The position numbers and the translations under genes were made by a program. Positions 11,681 to 22,331 of a stretch of 64,000 nt of DNA are shown here, in pieces. The stretch's first letter is position 1; each line of letters begins with the position of its first letter. The notes below the pieces were generated by a model, which was not told the DNA's origin, did not search any database, and saw only the letters and a list, made by a program, of their open reading frames with translations. Source of the DNA: Erigeron canadensis (Eukaryota; Streptophyta; Magnoliopsida; Asterales; Asteraceae); NCBI RefSeq assembly GCF_010389155.1, contig NC_057766.1, positions 43,224,463 through 43,288,462 of the forward strand. The letters are read 5' to 3'.

Positions 11681-12879
11681 GTAATCACGTTCTTCTTCTT
11701 AATTATAATAACTTTACTTGTGCAAAATCAACTATGGCCTACAATTAAATCTATCTTTTTTATAAAAATCCTAAGTCTCCCTTTATTTTAGGATAGTTGT
11801 AAGAAAGTTACATTGAAAATAACTAAAATGAAAAGAGTTATTTAAAGTACTCAATTTCCTTTTAATTTATACTCTAAATTCTTATTTTATTTATTTAAAA
11901 ATTTCAATTTATACCACTTAACACTGTCATCACCACCAATAATCGTCGCCTTCAACATCCGTCGTCCTCACCATCAGAGTGTCGTCACCACCACCACCAC
12001 TACCATCACTGCTACATTGCAAGTACCTTACTAGTTTAAGCTAAATCATCTATATGAATGAAGGTTTCAATTTCTTAGTCAAATGTGTTGCTAACAAGGG
12101 GCCTCTCTTTGCTTTCAAGCCGACACCATGTCACTTAAGTGACACACAATCACACCCTCATTGCTTTTAAATAGGATGAGCTTCATTACTTAAGTCTGGT
12201 GAACCGGGCGTACTACTTCTCAACTTTCTGTGAACTTTTCTTCTCTTATGATTTTTGCGACGAAATGGAGAAGAGGGAAAAGACAAGCAAACATGTTCCA
12301 ATCAATTCAAATCATTTATTTTAAATTTAATTTGATTAATGATTGAATAATTATAAATGTACAAAGTCACGAGGAAGTGCAGAGTTATTATTGGTAAAAT
12401 GTGTTGGTAGAAAATCAATTTATAAATGATAAGATGAGGATGACATGATGAAACTGATCGAACTAAAATCGAAAAGGGCCATCGTCGTACACAACTTACT
12501 TTTCTTTAACTGATTATGAAATTCCAATTTCAGGTTGTAATATTAAACCATATTCTATTTGTTGCATGAAGAGGGTTGAACTCTCAGCCCTTCTGACCCC
12601 AAAGGCTTCAAAGAAAACTCTTTTTCATGAAAATGAGAATAATAAAAATAAAAGTCTAACTTCATCTTTTTTTTTCTTTTCTTTTTCTTTTTTATGTTCA
12701 TCTCTTTTTCTCGTTTTTTAAAATATATGAAAAGTATTAAATTAAGTCTTTAATTAGGGTGTTGCTTAATTAATGTATATAAAAAATTTGTATTTTTTCA
12801 CATTGAAAACCCACCTCTGAAATTTTATAATAAGTATACAATTATTTAATACATTTTTTCATCAAATTCCTTTCAAGTC
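11645..12879. other. Intergenic, no gene recognised
   Basis: AT-rich sequence with a short trinucleotide-like stretch near 11930-12010 (repeated 'accaccaccac' and 'catcatc'-type runs). No ORF with recognisable coding character, no RNA gene and no clear repeat boundaries. Confidence 0.4.
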
Positions 12880-12897
12880 TTCATATAGGTAACTTAA

Positions 12898-13136
12898 GCA
12901 GCATAGTTGGATCAGTGGTAAACACTCTTGCCTCTGGAGACAGAGGTCATGGGTTCGATCCTCATCCCATGCAAAGGTTGGAGGGTCTTTTCTACCATTT
13001 AGGTAGAAACTGGAAACAGCCTCTCTACTTAGGTAGAGGTAAGGTCTGTCTACATCTTAATCTCCCCCATACACCGTTGAGGTATTGGGGCTCAAAATCC
13101 GCAGAAGGCGGCACTGAGCAATTACTTTTTTTTTTC
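12898..13136 (+). mobile_element. tRNA-derived SINE with 18-bp target duplication and T-rich tail
   Basis: A polymerase III A-box-like TAGTTGGATCAGTGG (near 12905) is followed by a B box GGGTTCGATCC (near 12951). The body carries the block 'ctctacttaggtagaggtaagg', as in Au-type plant SINEs, and ends in T(9). It is flanked by TTCATATAGGTAACTTAA (12880-12897) and TTCATATACGTAACTTAA (13137-13154), a target duplication with one mismatch. The good duplication indicates a fairly recent insertion. A 79-codon frame starting at 12915 is only a chance reading of the SINE. Confidence 0.85.
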
Positions 13137-13388
13137 TTCATATACGTAACTTAACTAAGCTATTAATTAACGTGTATTGTTTAGTTAAAATCCAAATAAC
13201 ACTAAGTTTAGGAAAAGATGATTTAATGAAGCTTTCGTTTATTACTAAGAGTTTAAAGATTGTATATATTCTTCAATTTTTGACCCATAAAAATATAGGA
13301 ATTAATTAAAAATGATATTTGAGTGGCGGCAGGCATGATTCTAAATTATTTATACAAATATCTATCTATCTATCTATATATCTATATA

Positions 13389-14215
13389 CTAGGTATTTTA
13401 TCTTGCGCGATGCGCGGCTAGCTAAAAAGATTTTATACATTAATAAATAGTTATTCTATAGGTTTATTATGTAAAAATTGATTATGTTATAGTTCATGGT
13501 TAATTCATGTATCACTCTGGTCACCTTTTGTTTTTTCGGACATGTCGATAGCACAGTCACTTAACCTACTATAGTGATTACACATCCCTTCTAAGAACAT
13601 TTAACCTAAGATATTTTGATATCATCAACAACACCATTTGTGTAGCCATAAATCGCATAAAAATGTATTCACCTTATAGATTAACACTACAACAAATCAA
13701 ACGTAAATCGATAATGTAGCATGTTATCTATTCATCAAACGTAATAATATGTACAAAGTAAAAAACCAAACATGACAAAAATTTAGTCATATAAAATACA
13801 CATAAATTTAGTCATATGAAATACACATAAATACAATACGAATAAGTAAAAAAAACCCAATAAGATAAATAAGAGAAAATCATTAAGTTGTATATATTTT
13901 AATAAATAATATTATTTTTGTCAGATATGTGTGCCAATTTAGTAGATGCATGTACGTTACTACTTTTTTTTTTAATATGAGTTTCGATATTATTTTTTTA
14001 TCTTGTGTATATAATTATGATTAATATATTATATTATATTTAATAAAATAAAATAGATTAGTTTGAAAATAAATAAAGGTTATAAAATAAATATATTGTA
14101 AAAAATATATGGAGATGCCACGTAGGATAAAATCCTATTTGACAATATTTAAAATTAGGTTTAGATTAAAAGAAAGCTTTAGAAGGCTAAGATTCTTAAT
14201 GTTTTAATATATATA
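13389..14215 (-). mobile_element. Non-autonomous Helitron, minus orientation
   Basis: On the minus strand the 3' end is a hairpin CCGCGCATCGCGC followed by a short AT-rich stretch and CTAG (plus 13389-13392) before T. The 5' part at about 14100-14215, reverse-complemented, matches the start of the 2734-3485 element ('TATTAAAACATTAAGAATC' against 'TATTAAAACAATAGGATTC', then 'TTATCCTACGTGGCAT' against 'TTATCCTATGTGTCAT'). The exact 5' TC is hidden in a (TA)n run. No coding sequence. Confidence 0.6.
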
Positions 14216-14235
14216 TATATATATATATATAAAAT

Positions 14236-14819
14236 AATAATATAATATAGAATATAATTAAAAGAGGGTTAGGGTATACTTGGCACCCTAATCCACATCT
14301 TTTAGCCTAATCCTTCCTTCTTATTAACTTTTATTTTTTTTAATATTTATTTAAATTAATTTACACTTTTTGGTTTTCCATCACCAATTTATACTTTAAC
14401 CCCAATCTAAAATAATTAATTTAAGCTACGATCAATTACAAAAGAGTTTGTTCTTTTTGTATACTTTGCATATAATTAATCATTATTTAATTAAGTTAAA
14501 AAAATGGGTAACCTGGAATCAATATTTATATAGAATTAATTTTCGTATGTTTCTTCTTTATATAGTTTTCGTATTGATTAAGTTATGATATATGACTTAA
14601 CTAATCTAAATATTATATATCAAATTTTGTATTTGTAACCTATATTAACCCTTGGGATTTACGATAAATTTTAGGAATATTTTGACCGATGGAGTGGCTA
14701 TTTAGCTAGCAAATTTTCAAGTTGATTTCGTTATCTATTTAATATATTTAAATTCCAATTTTTTAGCTTTGATTAATATATTTTAAGAATACCCGTTCAT
14801 TGAACGGGCTGAACACTAG
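14236..14819 (+). mobile_element. Helitron 3' end upstream of the bHLH gene
   Basis: A perfect hairpin CCCGTTCATTGAACGGG (14792-14808) is followed 7 bases later by CTAG (14816-14819) and T, the standard Helitron terminus. The 5' end is not resolved; I place it provisionally after the (TA)n run near 14236. The end lies 129 bp upstream of the bHLH TATA-like box, so the element forms part of that gene's upstream region. Confidence 0.5.
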
Positions 14820-14947
14820 TAAATATATAATACTGATCCGTACTTAATTAAAAAAGAGGAAAGATTTCAAGAAATCTTGATTACTATATGGCCCGTCCCT
14901 ACCGTTGAGGATCATATAATTAGGAGAGGTATCAATCACTTCATCAC

Positions 14948-14955
14948 TATAAATA
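14948..14955 (+). promoter_or_regulatory. Candidate TATA box of the bHLH gene
   Basis: TATAAATA lies 130 bp upstream of the chosen ATG (15078). The position allows a leader of about 100 nt. It is a sequence match only. Confidence 0.4.
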
Positions 14956-15077
14956 CTATTTAAGATGTACTAATAATTTATTATACACATATATATAATT
15001 TGGATACAGTGGTTGATCAAATCCTGGTGGGCTTAATTATAATCAATCAAATAAAGAGTATCTCCTATACTATTGAT

Positions 15078-16886
15078 ATGTTTTCTTTCCAGCTAAATGA
15101 TGAGCTGGTCTTTCGTAGGATTCCTTCCTCCTCCTCAATTTCCTTCCAACAACCGGCAACAAATCAACAAAAAGAAATCGCCGGCATGGAGGGAACTAAT
15201 TCTTCTTCTTCAAATAAATCAGTAGTACTCGGTAAGGCTAGGAAACGGCATGGAGATCCTTCTTCTTCTTCTTCTTCTTCAAAACCTAATTCAACAACGA
15301 ATGAAGGAGTAGTAGTTGATGATTTTAAAGAAGAAATTAACACACAAAGAAAGTTGGTTCATAAACAGATCGAGAGACAGCGTAGACAAGATATGGCTAA
15401 ACTTTATGCTTCCCTTCGTGGTCTTCTTCCCCTCGAATTTGTCAAGGTACGTGGAGCGCTCCACTAATGGGGTGTGACAAATTAATTATGAAAGTTCACA
15501 CTAAAAAGTGTGAACTTTTATTTGTACACACTTTTTAGTATGAAGAAATTTTCACACACTTTTTTTTAAATATATTTCTACACACTAAAAAGCGTGTCAA
15601 AAATTTTAATTTATTCACACTTACCTAAAAGTGTGAACAAATGTAATATGATTTGTTGTGAGCTATTATATATCTTATAACTTGCTAGCTTAATTACTTT
15701 CTATGCATTATTAATTCTTGATTAATTATCAATTGTGTCAATCAATATGAATCTTAAGATTGAGTTAAAAAGAAATGGAACCCTAAATGATTTTGTTGTT
15801 GAATAATAATCCTGGTTTAATTACAATTAGGGAAAGCGATCTACATCGGATCATATGCATCAGGCAGTGAAGTACATCAAAGATATGCAGGAGAACATCA
15901 AAGTCCTGAATGTCAAGAGAGACAAGCTCAAGAAAATTGTGGAAAAATGCAGTAATCATGGGACTACTACTAGTAGTAAAAAAAGTAGCATACTTGTGAA
16001 TCATAATGTGCTGCCTTATAATAATAATGGTAATAATAATACAGTCTCTGTTAGTTATTGTGATCATGGGGGAATTCAGATTCTGATTAATAGTTGCTTG
16101 CTAGAAGAGGGGTTCCCTCTTTCCAGGGTACTAAAATCGATTTCTAAAGATGGTCATCTTAATGTTAATACATTCACATGTACTAGAGTAAGCAATCGGT
16201 TGCTCCACTCTATCCAGATTGATGAAGAGGTAAATTAATTAGTTCCTTAATTAATTAATTGATCGTACGATATATATGAAGTAGTACTAATTACTTCAAT
16301 TCCCATGCACTGTTTATTTATTCTCTATATAGAAGATCGAACATATATATATAATCGAATATCTAACTAGCTAGCATTCATATATATATATATATATATA
16401 TATAGGGTAAAGTTATTTTGAGAACCTTTTTTTTGCGCGAACCTTTGAGAACTTTTCAAATCAAGCCCAACCAATGATTATTCTTTACATGAAAATTGTT
16501 TTTTGATTGTTTTCTGAATAACTTATGTATAATTTTGAAGTTTATAATTGTCTGGAGGCATGAATTATCATCCATTATACAATTATGTGGAGATTTGGAT
16601 TCTTGATCACATGTGCACGAATATTGCTATGATCACATATATGCAAGTCGATCACATGTAATCATAGCAATATTCGTGCACATGTGATCAAGAATCCAAA
16701 TCTCCACATAATTGTATAACGGATGATAATTCATGTCTCCAGACAATTATAAACTTCAAAATTACACATAAGTTATTCAGAAAACAATCAAAAAACAATT
16801 TTCATGTAAAGAATAATCATCGGTTGGGCTTAATTTGAAAAGTTCTCAAAGGTTCTCGTAAAAAAAAGAGTTCTCAAAATAACTTT

Positions 16887-16917
<31 letters not shown>

Positions 16918-17020
16918 GATCAGCAAGTGTTTTTGCATGCAGCTGGTGAATGATGCAACATCGACTGATCTCCCCTTGTTGCAACAAAAATTAACTGCCA
17001 TTGCTAATAATAACTACTGA
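15078..17020 (+). CDS. bHLH transcription factor (bHLH36/118/120/126-like)
   Basis: Three exons join in frame: 15078-15446, 15831-16229, 16943-17020; both introns are GT-AG and phase 0; 281 aa. The start is the first in-frame ATG and gives [14 protein letters not shown], like the short conserved N-terminus of this subfamily. A Ser-rich linker (about 45-75) precedes the bHLH. The basic region [18 protein letters not shown] has the DNA-contacting His95, Glu99 and Arg103 (H-x3-E-x3-R) that predict E-box binding. Helix 1/loop ends exon 1 ([15 protein letters not shown]) and helix 2 starts exon 2 ([20 protein letters not shown]), an intron position usual for the group. A C-terminal region of about 130 aa follows, with Asn runs and a [16 protein letters not shown] motif. 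It should act in the nucleus as a dimer. The exact orthologue is not determinable. Intron 2 carries a foldback transposon. Confidence 0.88.
15480..15655. repeat. Intron 1 cluster of palindromic ACACTTTTTAGTGTG-like units
   Basis: At least four copies, in both orientations, of a short unit related to 'cacacttttta.gtgtg' occur in bHLH intron 1, including the palindrome AGTTCACACTAAAAAGTGTG near 15494-15515. The same units fill the CACTA-type MITE at 17230-17756, so this is probably a relic of a related element. Terminal repeats are not clear. Confidence 0.5.
16405..16891. mobile_element. Foldback element: ~240-bp near-perfect inverted arms in bHLH intron 2
   Basis: The left end reads GGTAAAGTTATTTTGAGAAC. 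The right end, reverse-complemented, reads GTGAAAAGTTATTTTGAGAA. Pairing continues almost unbroken to the centre near 16645-16655, with only scattered mismatches and a very short loop. It is flanked on both sides by long (TA)n runs that mask the target duplication. If transcribed with the bHLH pre-mRNA it would form a hairpin of about 240 bp. It has no coding capacity. The family is not assigned (Mutator-like foldbacks are one candidate). Confidence 0.85.
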
Positions 17021-17229
17021 TGAATTTCAAGAATATTGTGGAGCTAGCTAGTTAAGGTAAATTAATTTGCTTGCTTGAGCTCAAGATCATAATGATCAGT
17101 TATGGCTTAATTGATTTGATGAACAAACATAAATTAATTGAGTGTGTGATTTGTGGTTCATCATGTTCTTGTAATCCTTTTTGTTATATGTACATGCGTG
17201 CAAGTTTCCCAAGTGATATATAATAATAT

Positions 17230-17756
17230 CACTACAACAAATTAATCATTTCTACACACTTTATTCTGCATACTTTTGAAAAGTGTGTAAAATTTGTTGA
17301 ATACTTCGCACTTAAAAATGTGTATAACTAGTCTACATTAAAAAGTGCGAAGAAAGCTACAAGCTTCACATTTAAAAGTGTGAAGAAAAATGTTCACGCT
17401 AATAAGTGTGTACAAATTTTATACTTTACACACTTATAAGTGTGGAGATCATTTCTTCGCGGACGATTTCTTCGCACTTATGTAAAAATTACATGCGAAG
17501 AAATGATTTTTATAATGCGTAGAAATTACCCGCGAAGAAATTATCTTTATTACATTTAAAAGTGTGTACAAATTTAATATTTTACACACTTGTTAGTGCA
17601 TGTGTAAAAGTTTTATTCGGATTTTTAAATGTGAAACTTGTAACTTTTTCCCCATTTTTTAGTGTAGACTATTAGTACACATTTTTAAGTGCGAACAACC
17701 TAAAAATTTCGCATTTTTAAAAAGTGGTGCGTACAAACGACAAATTTTTTGTAGTG
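17230..17756. mobile_element. CACTA-type MITE with 3-bp target duplication
   Basis: Terminal inverted repeats begin CACTACAACAAATT and end AAATTTTTTGTAGTG. TAT is duplicated on both sides (17227-17229 and 17757-17759), fitting the CACTA/EnSpm superfamily. The 527-bp interior is a run of short subterminal-like motifs in both orientations (variants of CACACTTTTAAGTGTG and 'cttcgcactt'). It lies 209 bp after the bHLH stop codon, in or near its 3' UTR. No transposase. Confidence 0.85.
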
Positions 17757-18346
17757 TATTTATATTGAAGTAGTGTATAATCAAACTTTACCAAAATTAT
17801 TACTCTTGTATGCGCTAATCTACAAACTAGCATCTACCCAGCCTATATTAATTGTAAAGTTTGATTAAACACCATATATTAATTTTGGTCCAGTTCTGAT
17901 ACCAATATATTAAGTACGTCACACCATATATAATTAAACAAACTTTGAAATTTTTATACATTAGGATTTAATGGTGAATTGAAGTTAATTATACACGTAC
18001 GACACATGGGTAAACTTTTCCCAATTTACTCAAATTAGATAATCTGTGATATCTTTTGAACATTATGAACTTGTTATTTTGTTGTGTAACATGTGGTGCA
18101 AAACGTACGCGCATTTTGGTTTGGTTCCGATTAATTTAATGTATAGTATATATTTTGTTTAACTTGGAGCTAGGTTAATTAGCCGGCCAAGAAAGTAACT
18201 ATTATGGAACCAATGGCTTTCAGCTAGCGTTGAAATCACGACGTATATTGGATCCATTCAAGATTGAAGTGAACCTGGAGATGGTCATGAACCCTTAATC
18301 AGTGCACGGTATCATATAAATGAACTAGTGCCAACTTACACCTTTT

Positions 18347-20780
18347 GGAATTTTTTGTACGGATACGAAAATTTTCAAGCGATGTGGTGTAACTACGAAC
18401 ATTAGTCTGGAGATTTGTAAAAGTGCGAAAAACGGTGTCTAAGACACCGGTCTTAAGATTTCCGGGCAAAGCCGGTGTCTTAGACACCGGTCTTACCTTA
18501 CGTGACTTGTCTTCACTTTTGAACCCAAAGCTGGTATCTTAGATGCCGGATTCTTTCTGTACTTGCCTGCCAAAGCCGGTGTCTTAGACACCGGTCTTAA
18601 AACCATATTTTTCTGTACAAATATTCCGGCCGGCGAGGTGGAAATGACAAAGGTTGATGCCTTGAAGATGAAAAAGTCATGGATATGTGTGTATAGATCT
18701 TGTGCACAAAAAAGTGGACTAGATAATAAAAGAAGTTAGGATAAATATTATTTTACTATCGATATATATGTGTATGGAGTGCGTACTATATTTATTGATT
18801 CTTTTTATTTTCTATACATTAATTAACAAGTTTTTCTTAGTTGTAACCTGTCTTGTTATCGATCATATACATGTAATGGATGGTAGCATCATATAAAGAA
18901 AAAAGGTACTCGTATTAAAAATCAAAGATATAGCAACTGACATAGAAGGGTATTTAATTTTTGAGTTAATTACAGAAATCGTCCCTGTCGTGGTACTCAG
19001 CTTGCATGTTTCATCTCTAACTTTCAAAAATTACAGTTTTAGTCCAAAAAACTTTGCTCCGTCAACAGTTTTAGTCCTGGCCATAAACGTCCGTTTAAAA
19101 TCAAGTCACGTGATTTGCACGTGATGGGTAATCTCGTAAATTGGCTTAATATTACTCAGAGTTAATTACAGAAATCGTCCCTGTTGTGGGCGGTCACTTG
19201 TGACTTTCATCCCTAACTTTCAAAAATTACATTTTTGGTCCAAGATCTAAAATAAAATTAAACGCAAAATCATCTGGATTTCTAATGCATAACATATATC
19301 ACATATACAATCCCAGATCTAAAATCAAACACAAATTTAATCTAACATTTAATGAAACTCCAAATTTCATTACTTTCATATCAATACATGATCTGTATAC
19401 AAACATAATATATAATTATATATATTAGATATATTCTTTATATACAATTAATTCACAAAAAAAAAAAAATCTTAGAAAAATCTCACCATCTATATTATTC
19501 TTAGCTCTTTCTCTGTTTTTATAAGTTGTCAAAACAAAAATAAAACTAAGTAAAAAAAATATATCAATTACTTAAAACCCATAAACACTTAAATCCAAGA
19601 GAGTTTGAATCTCTAGTTTTCAAAAAGAGAGTAGGGTGTGAGTTAAGATTGTTTGTGAATTTATATCTGATAGAAATAGAAGAAATTGGATAATTAGATT
19701 TTTTTATTTTTTATTATTTTTTTTTTTTTTTGTAAATGTTTCTTTTCATATAGATTGAGGATAAAAATTTTGGACCAAAATTGTAATTTTTTGAAAGTTA
19801 GGGATGAAAGTTGCAAGTGACCGTCTACGACAGGGACGATTTCTGTAATTAACTCTGGGTATTATTAAGCCAATTTACGAGATTACCAATCACGTGTGAA
19901 TCACGTGACATGGTTTTAAGCAGACGTTTATGCCCAGGGCTAAAACTGTTGACGGAGCCAAGTTTTTTGGACTAAAACTGTAATATTTGAAAATTAGGGA
20001 TGAAACTTGCAAGCTGAGTACCACGATAAGGACAATTTCTGTAATTAACTATTAATTTTTTCTGAATAAGGGCATTTAACAAATTTAATTTTATTGCTTG
20101 GTTTTTTGTATCAAGACATTTAATAAAATTAGTAGTATAATAATTTTTATGTAAAGCATTACTATAATAATTTAAAAATACTACATAGAAACCTACGGGC
20201 TACAACTGTTGAATACTTGACTTACCCACCTTGTAAGTAATCCTAATATTATATATATATATTTTTCACCCATCGAACTTGTAAGCATATACTGTACCAA
20301 CATTATGACTTTATCTTCTTCAACCTTTTTCTTTTCAAACTAACCGGCCGGAAAAAATTGGAACAACACACGACAACTCAAGTGCAACAAAAATAATCCG
20401 ATCAAATTAAGAAGCGAAGAGCGGCATTCCACACACCGGATTTCAGTTAAAGACCAAAGTCACTGGTCTGGGACATTGACACGTAATGTTAAAATCGGTG
20501 TCTAAGACACCGGTCTTGGTAACAATGGATTAAAGTCGGTGTCCAAGACACCATCTTTGGCAGGAATGAATAAATCACATTTAAACCGGCCTCTTTGACG
20601 ACAGAAAAATGAGTTGGATTGCCACATAAGGTAAGACCGGTGTCTAAGACACCGGCTTTGCCCGGAAATCGTAAGACCGGTATCTTAGACATCGTTTTTC
20701 GCACTTTTACAAATTTCCAGACTAATGTTCGTAGTTACATCACATCGCTTGAAAATTTTCGTATCCGTACAAAAAATTCC
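18347..20780. mobile_element. Foldback element with an array of 19-bp palindromes, split by a nested element
   Basis: The left arm (about 18347-18602) matches the reverse complement of the right arm (about 20490-20780). Best identity is over 18347-18505, core GGAATTTTTTGTACGGATAC; matching is patchier further in. Both arms carry copies of CCGGTGTCTTAGACACCGG or close variants: 18433, 18472, 18530 (degenerate), 18576, 20495, 20536, 20636 and 20676. The frames at 18299-18487 (-) and 20619-20909 (+) are the same non-coding arm read twice. A Mutator-like element is inserted between the arms. No target duplication of the outer element could be fixed. Confidence 0.65.
18963..20051. mobile_element. 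Mutator-like non-autonomous element with ~300-bp terminal inverted repeats and 9-bp target duplication
   Basis: The left terminus GAGTTAATTACAGAAATCGT is mirrored at the right end (GACAATTTCTGTAATTAACT at about 20031-20050). The arms (18963-19260 and 19755-20051) match over nearly their whole length. TTAATTTTT flanks both sides exactly (18954-18962 and 20052-20060), a 9-bp duplication typical of Mutator-like elements. The central ~490 bp is AT-rich and has no transposase or recognisable captured gene. It sits between the arms of the palindrome-array foldback. Confidence 0.85.
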
Positions 20781-21236
20781 ACCTTTTGGCATAGTTGTCC
20801 GATTACAAATAAAGATCCGTACATATATGTTCAAGTAATCCAAGGTTTCCTTCTCTTTTGCTTAAGTTTTCTCAAATGTAAACAACAAATAATTTATTGT
20901 GCAAATTAATTAAACTCCTAAGTCGGGATTTTACAAACTTGAACTTTTTACCTTTACACGATCACATGACATTAATTGGTAGGTGGCAAACTGGCAACTG
21001 TATTAATTTTAGTATAATAAAAAAATATAATAGTCAAATTTGAATATACTATGCTTAATAGATATACCCCGATTAATGATATTTTTAGTATTATTGAAAA
21101 TTTGATCATATTAAAAAAATACGATGTATGTGTACGTACGTATCAACAAATTTAAAAAAATCAAAAAGTATTTTATTTAATTAAAGATAATTCAACCGCG
21201 TATGTTTTGAAGACTTAAAACTAAAAATAAGGAAAA

Positions 21237-21355
21237 TGATATCCTCACAACACAAATTAGTCATCCACAACAATCATTGTTTTACATAGTTATACACTGT
21301 GCAGTAAAATATATACATATGTTGTGGATGACTGAAAAGTATAGTGAGGATATCA
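21237..21355. mobile_element. Short MITE, about 120 bp
   Basis: Inverted ends TGATATCCTCAC (21237) and GTGAGGATATCA (ending 21355) are perfect over 12 bp. The inner pair AGTCATCCACAACA and TGTTGTGGATGACT extends the stem. No clear target duplication. Confidence 0.65.
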
Positions 21356-22113
21356 CTACCCTAAAAATAATAACTAAAATAATAAAAGGTGCAATATATA
21401 TCCATGTTGTCCATGAGTCGATCGTCGATGCTGAATGCTTTTGTACTCGAGAATGAGACGCGTGTCTAGTTTTACAAGAACCTGAAAAAGAAAAAGTTTA
21501 AAATATCTGCTATTGTGTCGGTCCATTTATTTGACCAAACATTCTATACCCATTTTTTCTTCCAATATTCACCACCTCACCTTTCTTTACTTTAGTACCT
21601 TTTTTTCCACAATTGTAATAATTCATCTTTTTAACAATAATTCTTGTTTCACCCTTTATATTTCTTGAATATACCCATAACATTTTGATCTTTACTGCTT
21701 AACTTTTACAACCCTCAAATGGCAAGAGACCCAGCTTCAGGTTCTTCCTATATATGTCTTTACGTACTCTTTAATTTCTTGTGTATTACGTACTCCGATA
21801 CGTTTTTCTTCTTTTTTACCATGCAAGATGCAAATGAATATGATTATGTTAATTAAAATATGATTATGATGATATGATGGCCTTAATTTCTGTATTGGAT
21901 CATTGGTTAATTATATAATATGGGACAATAATGAATTAGAGGCAATATGGTAAATATAGATTGTTTATTTTCTATTTTTTGTTGGACAATTAGACAAAGA
22001 TATATACAACTTATGATGATTGTATCGAAGCTATAAAGTCTGATGTGTATTATGTGAAAAGTGAAAACTCTGCTGTGTATTATTAATCCGTACATGTACA
22101 TACAGAAAAATGG

Positions 22114-22252
22114 GTAGTGATCTATACTATCTACTTTTAGCCGTACACCACCATTGGTGTATGATTAAACGTGCTTCACGGTATTGTACAATATAACACT
22201 CTAAAGCACATTTGGGGGTGTACGGTTAAAAATGGTGGCGTACAAATCATCC
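22114..22252. mobile_element. Small inverted-repeat element just upstream of the fructokinase gene
   Basis: The left segment CTTTTAGCCGTACACCACCA (near 22133-22153) pairs with the right segment TACGGTTAAAAATGGTGGCG (near 22221-22240) as imperfect inverted repeats, with GTGATCTATAC / GTACAAATCATC beyond. It ends about 80 bp before the fructokinase ATG, so it may lie in the leader or core promoter. Confidence 0.45.
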
Positions 22253-22331
22253 AAGAAAAATACATTGACATTATTCACCGTTTCGTGCTTATTTTTTTTT
22301 ATATATTTACTTGAACTCATACAATTAATAA

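Noticed and set aside
11930..12060. CRISPR-like or satellite array
   Set aside because: Only short imperfect trinucleotide runs; no regular repeat-spacer structure here or anywhere in the window.
15000..15077. Upstream extension of the bHLH ORF to 15000
   Set aside because: The frame is open but the codon at 15000 is TTG; the first in-frame ATG is 15078 and gives the family-like start MFSFQ.
18299..20909. Two similar short ORFs (18299-18487 minus, 20619-20909 plus) with shared peptide FRTFTN.QTNVRSY.TSLEN
   Set aside because: They are the two arms of one foldback element read on opposite strands; the similarity is of DNA arms, not of a protein family.
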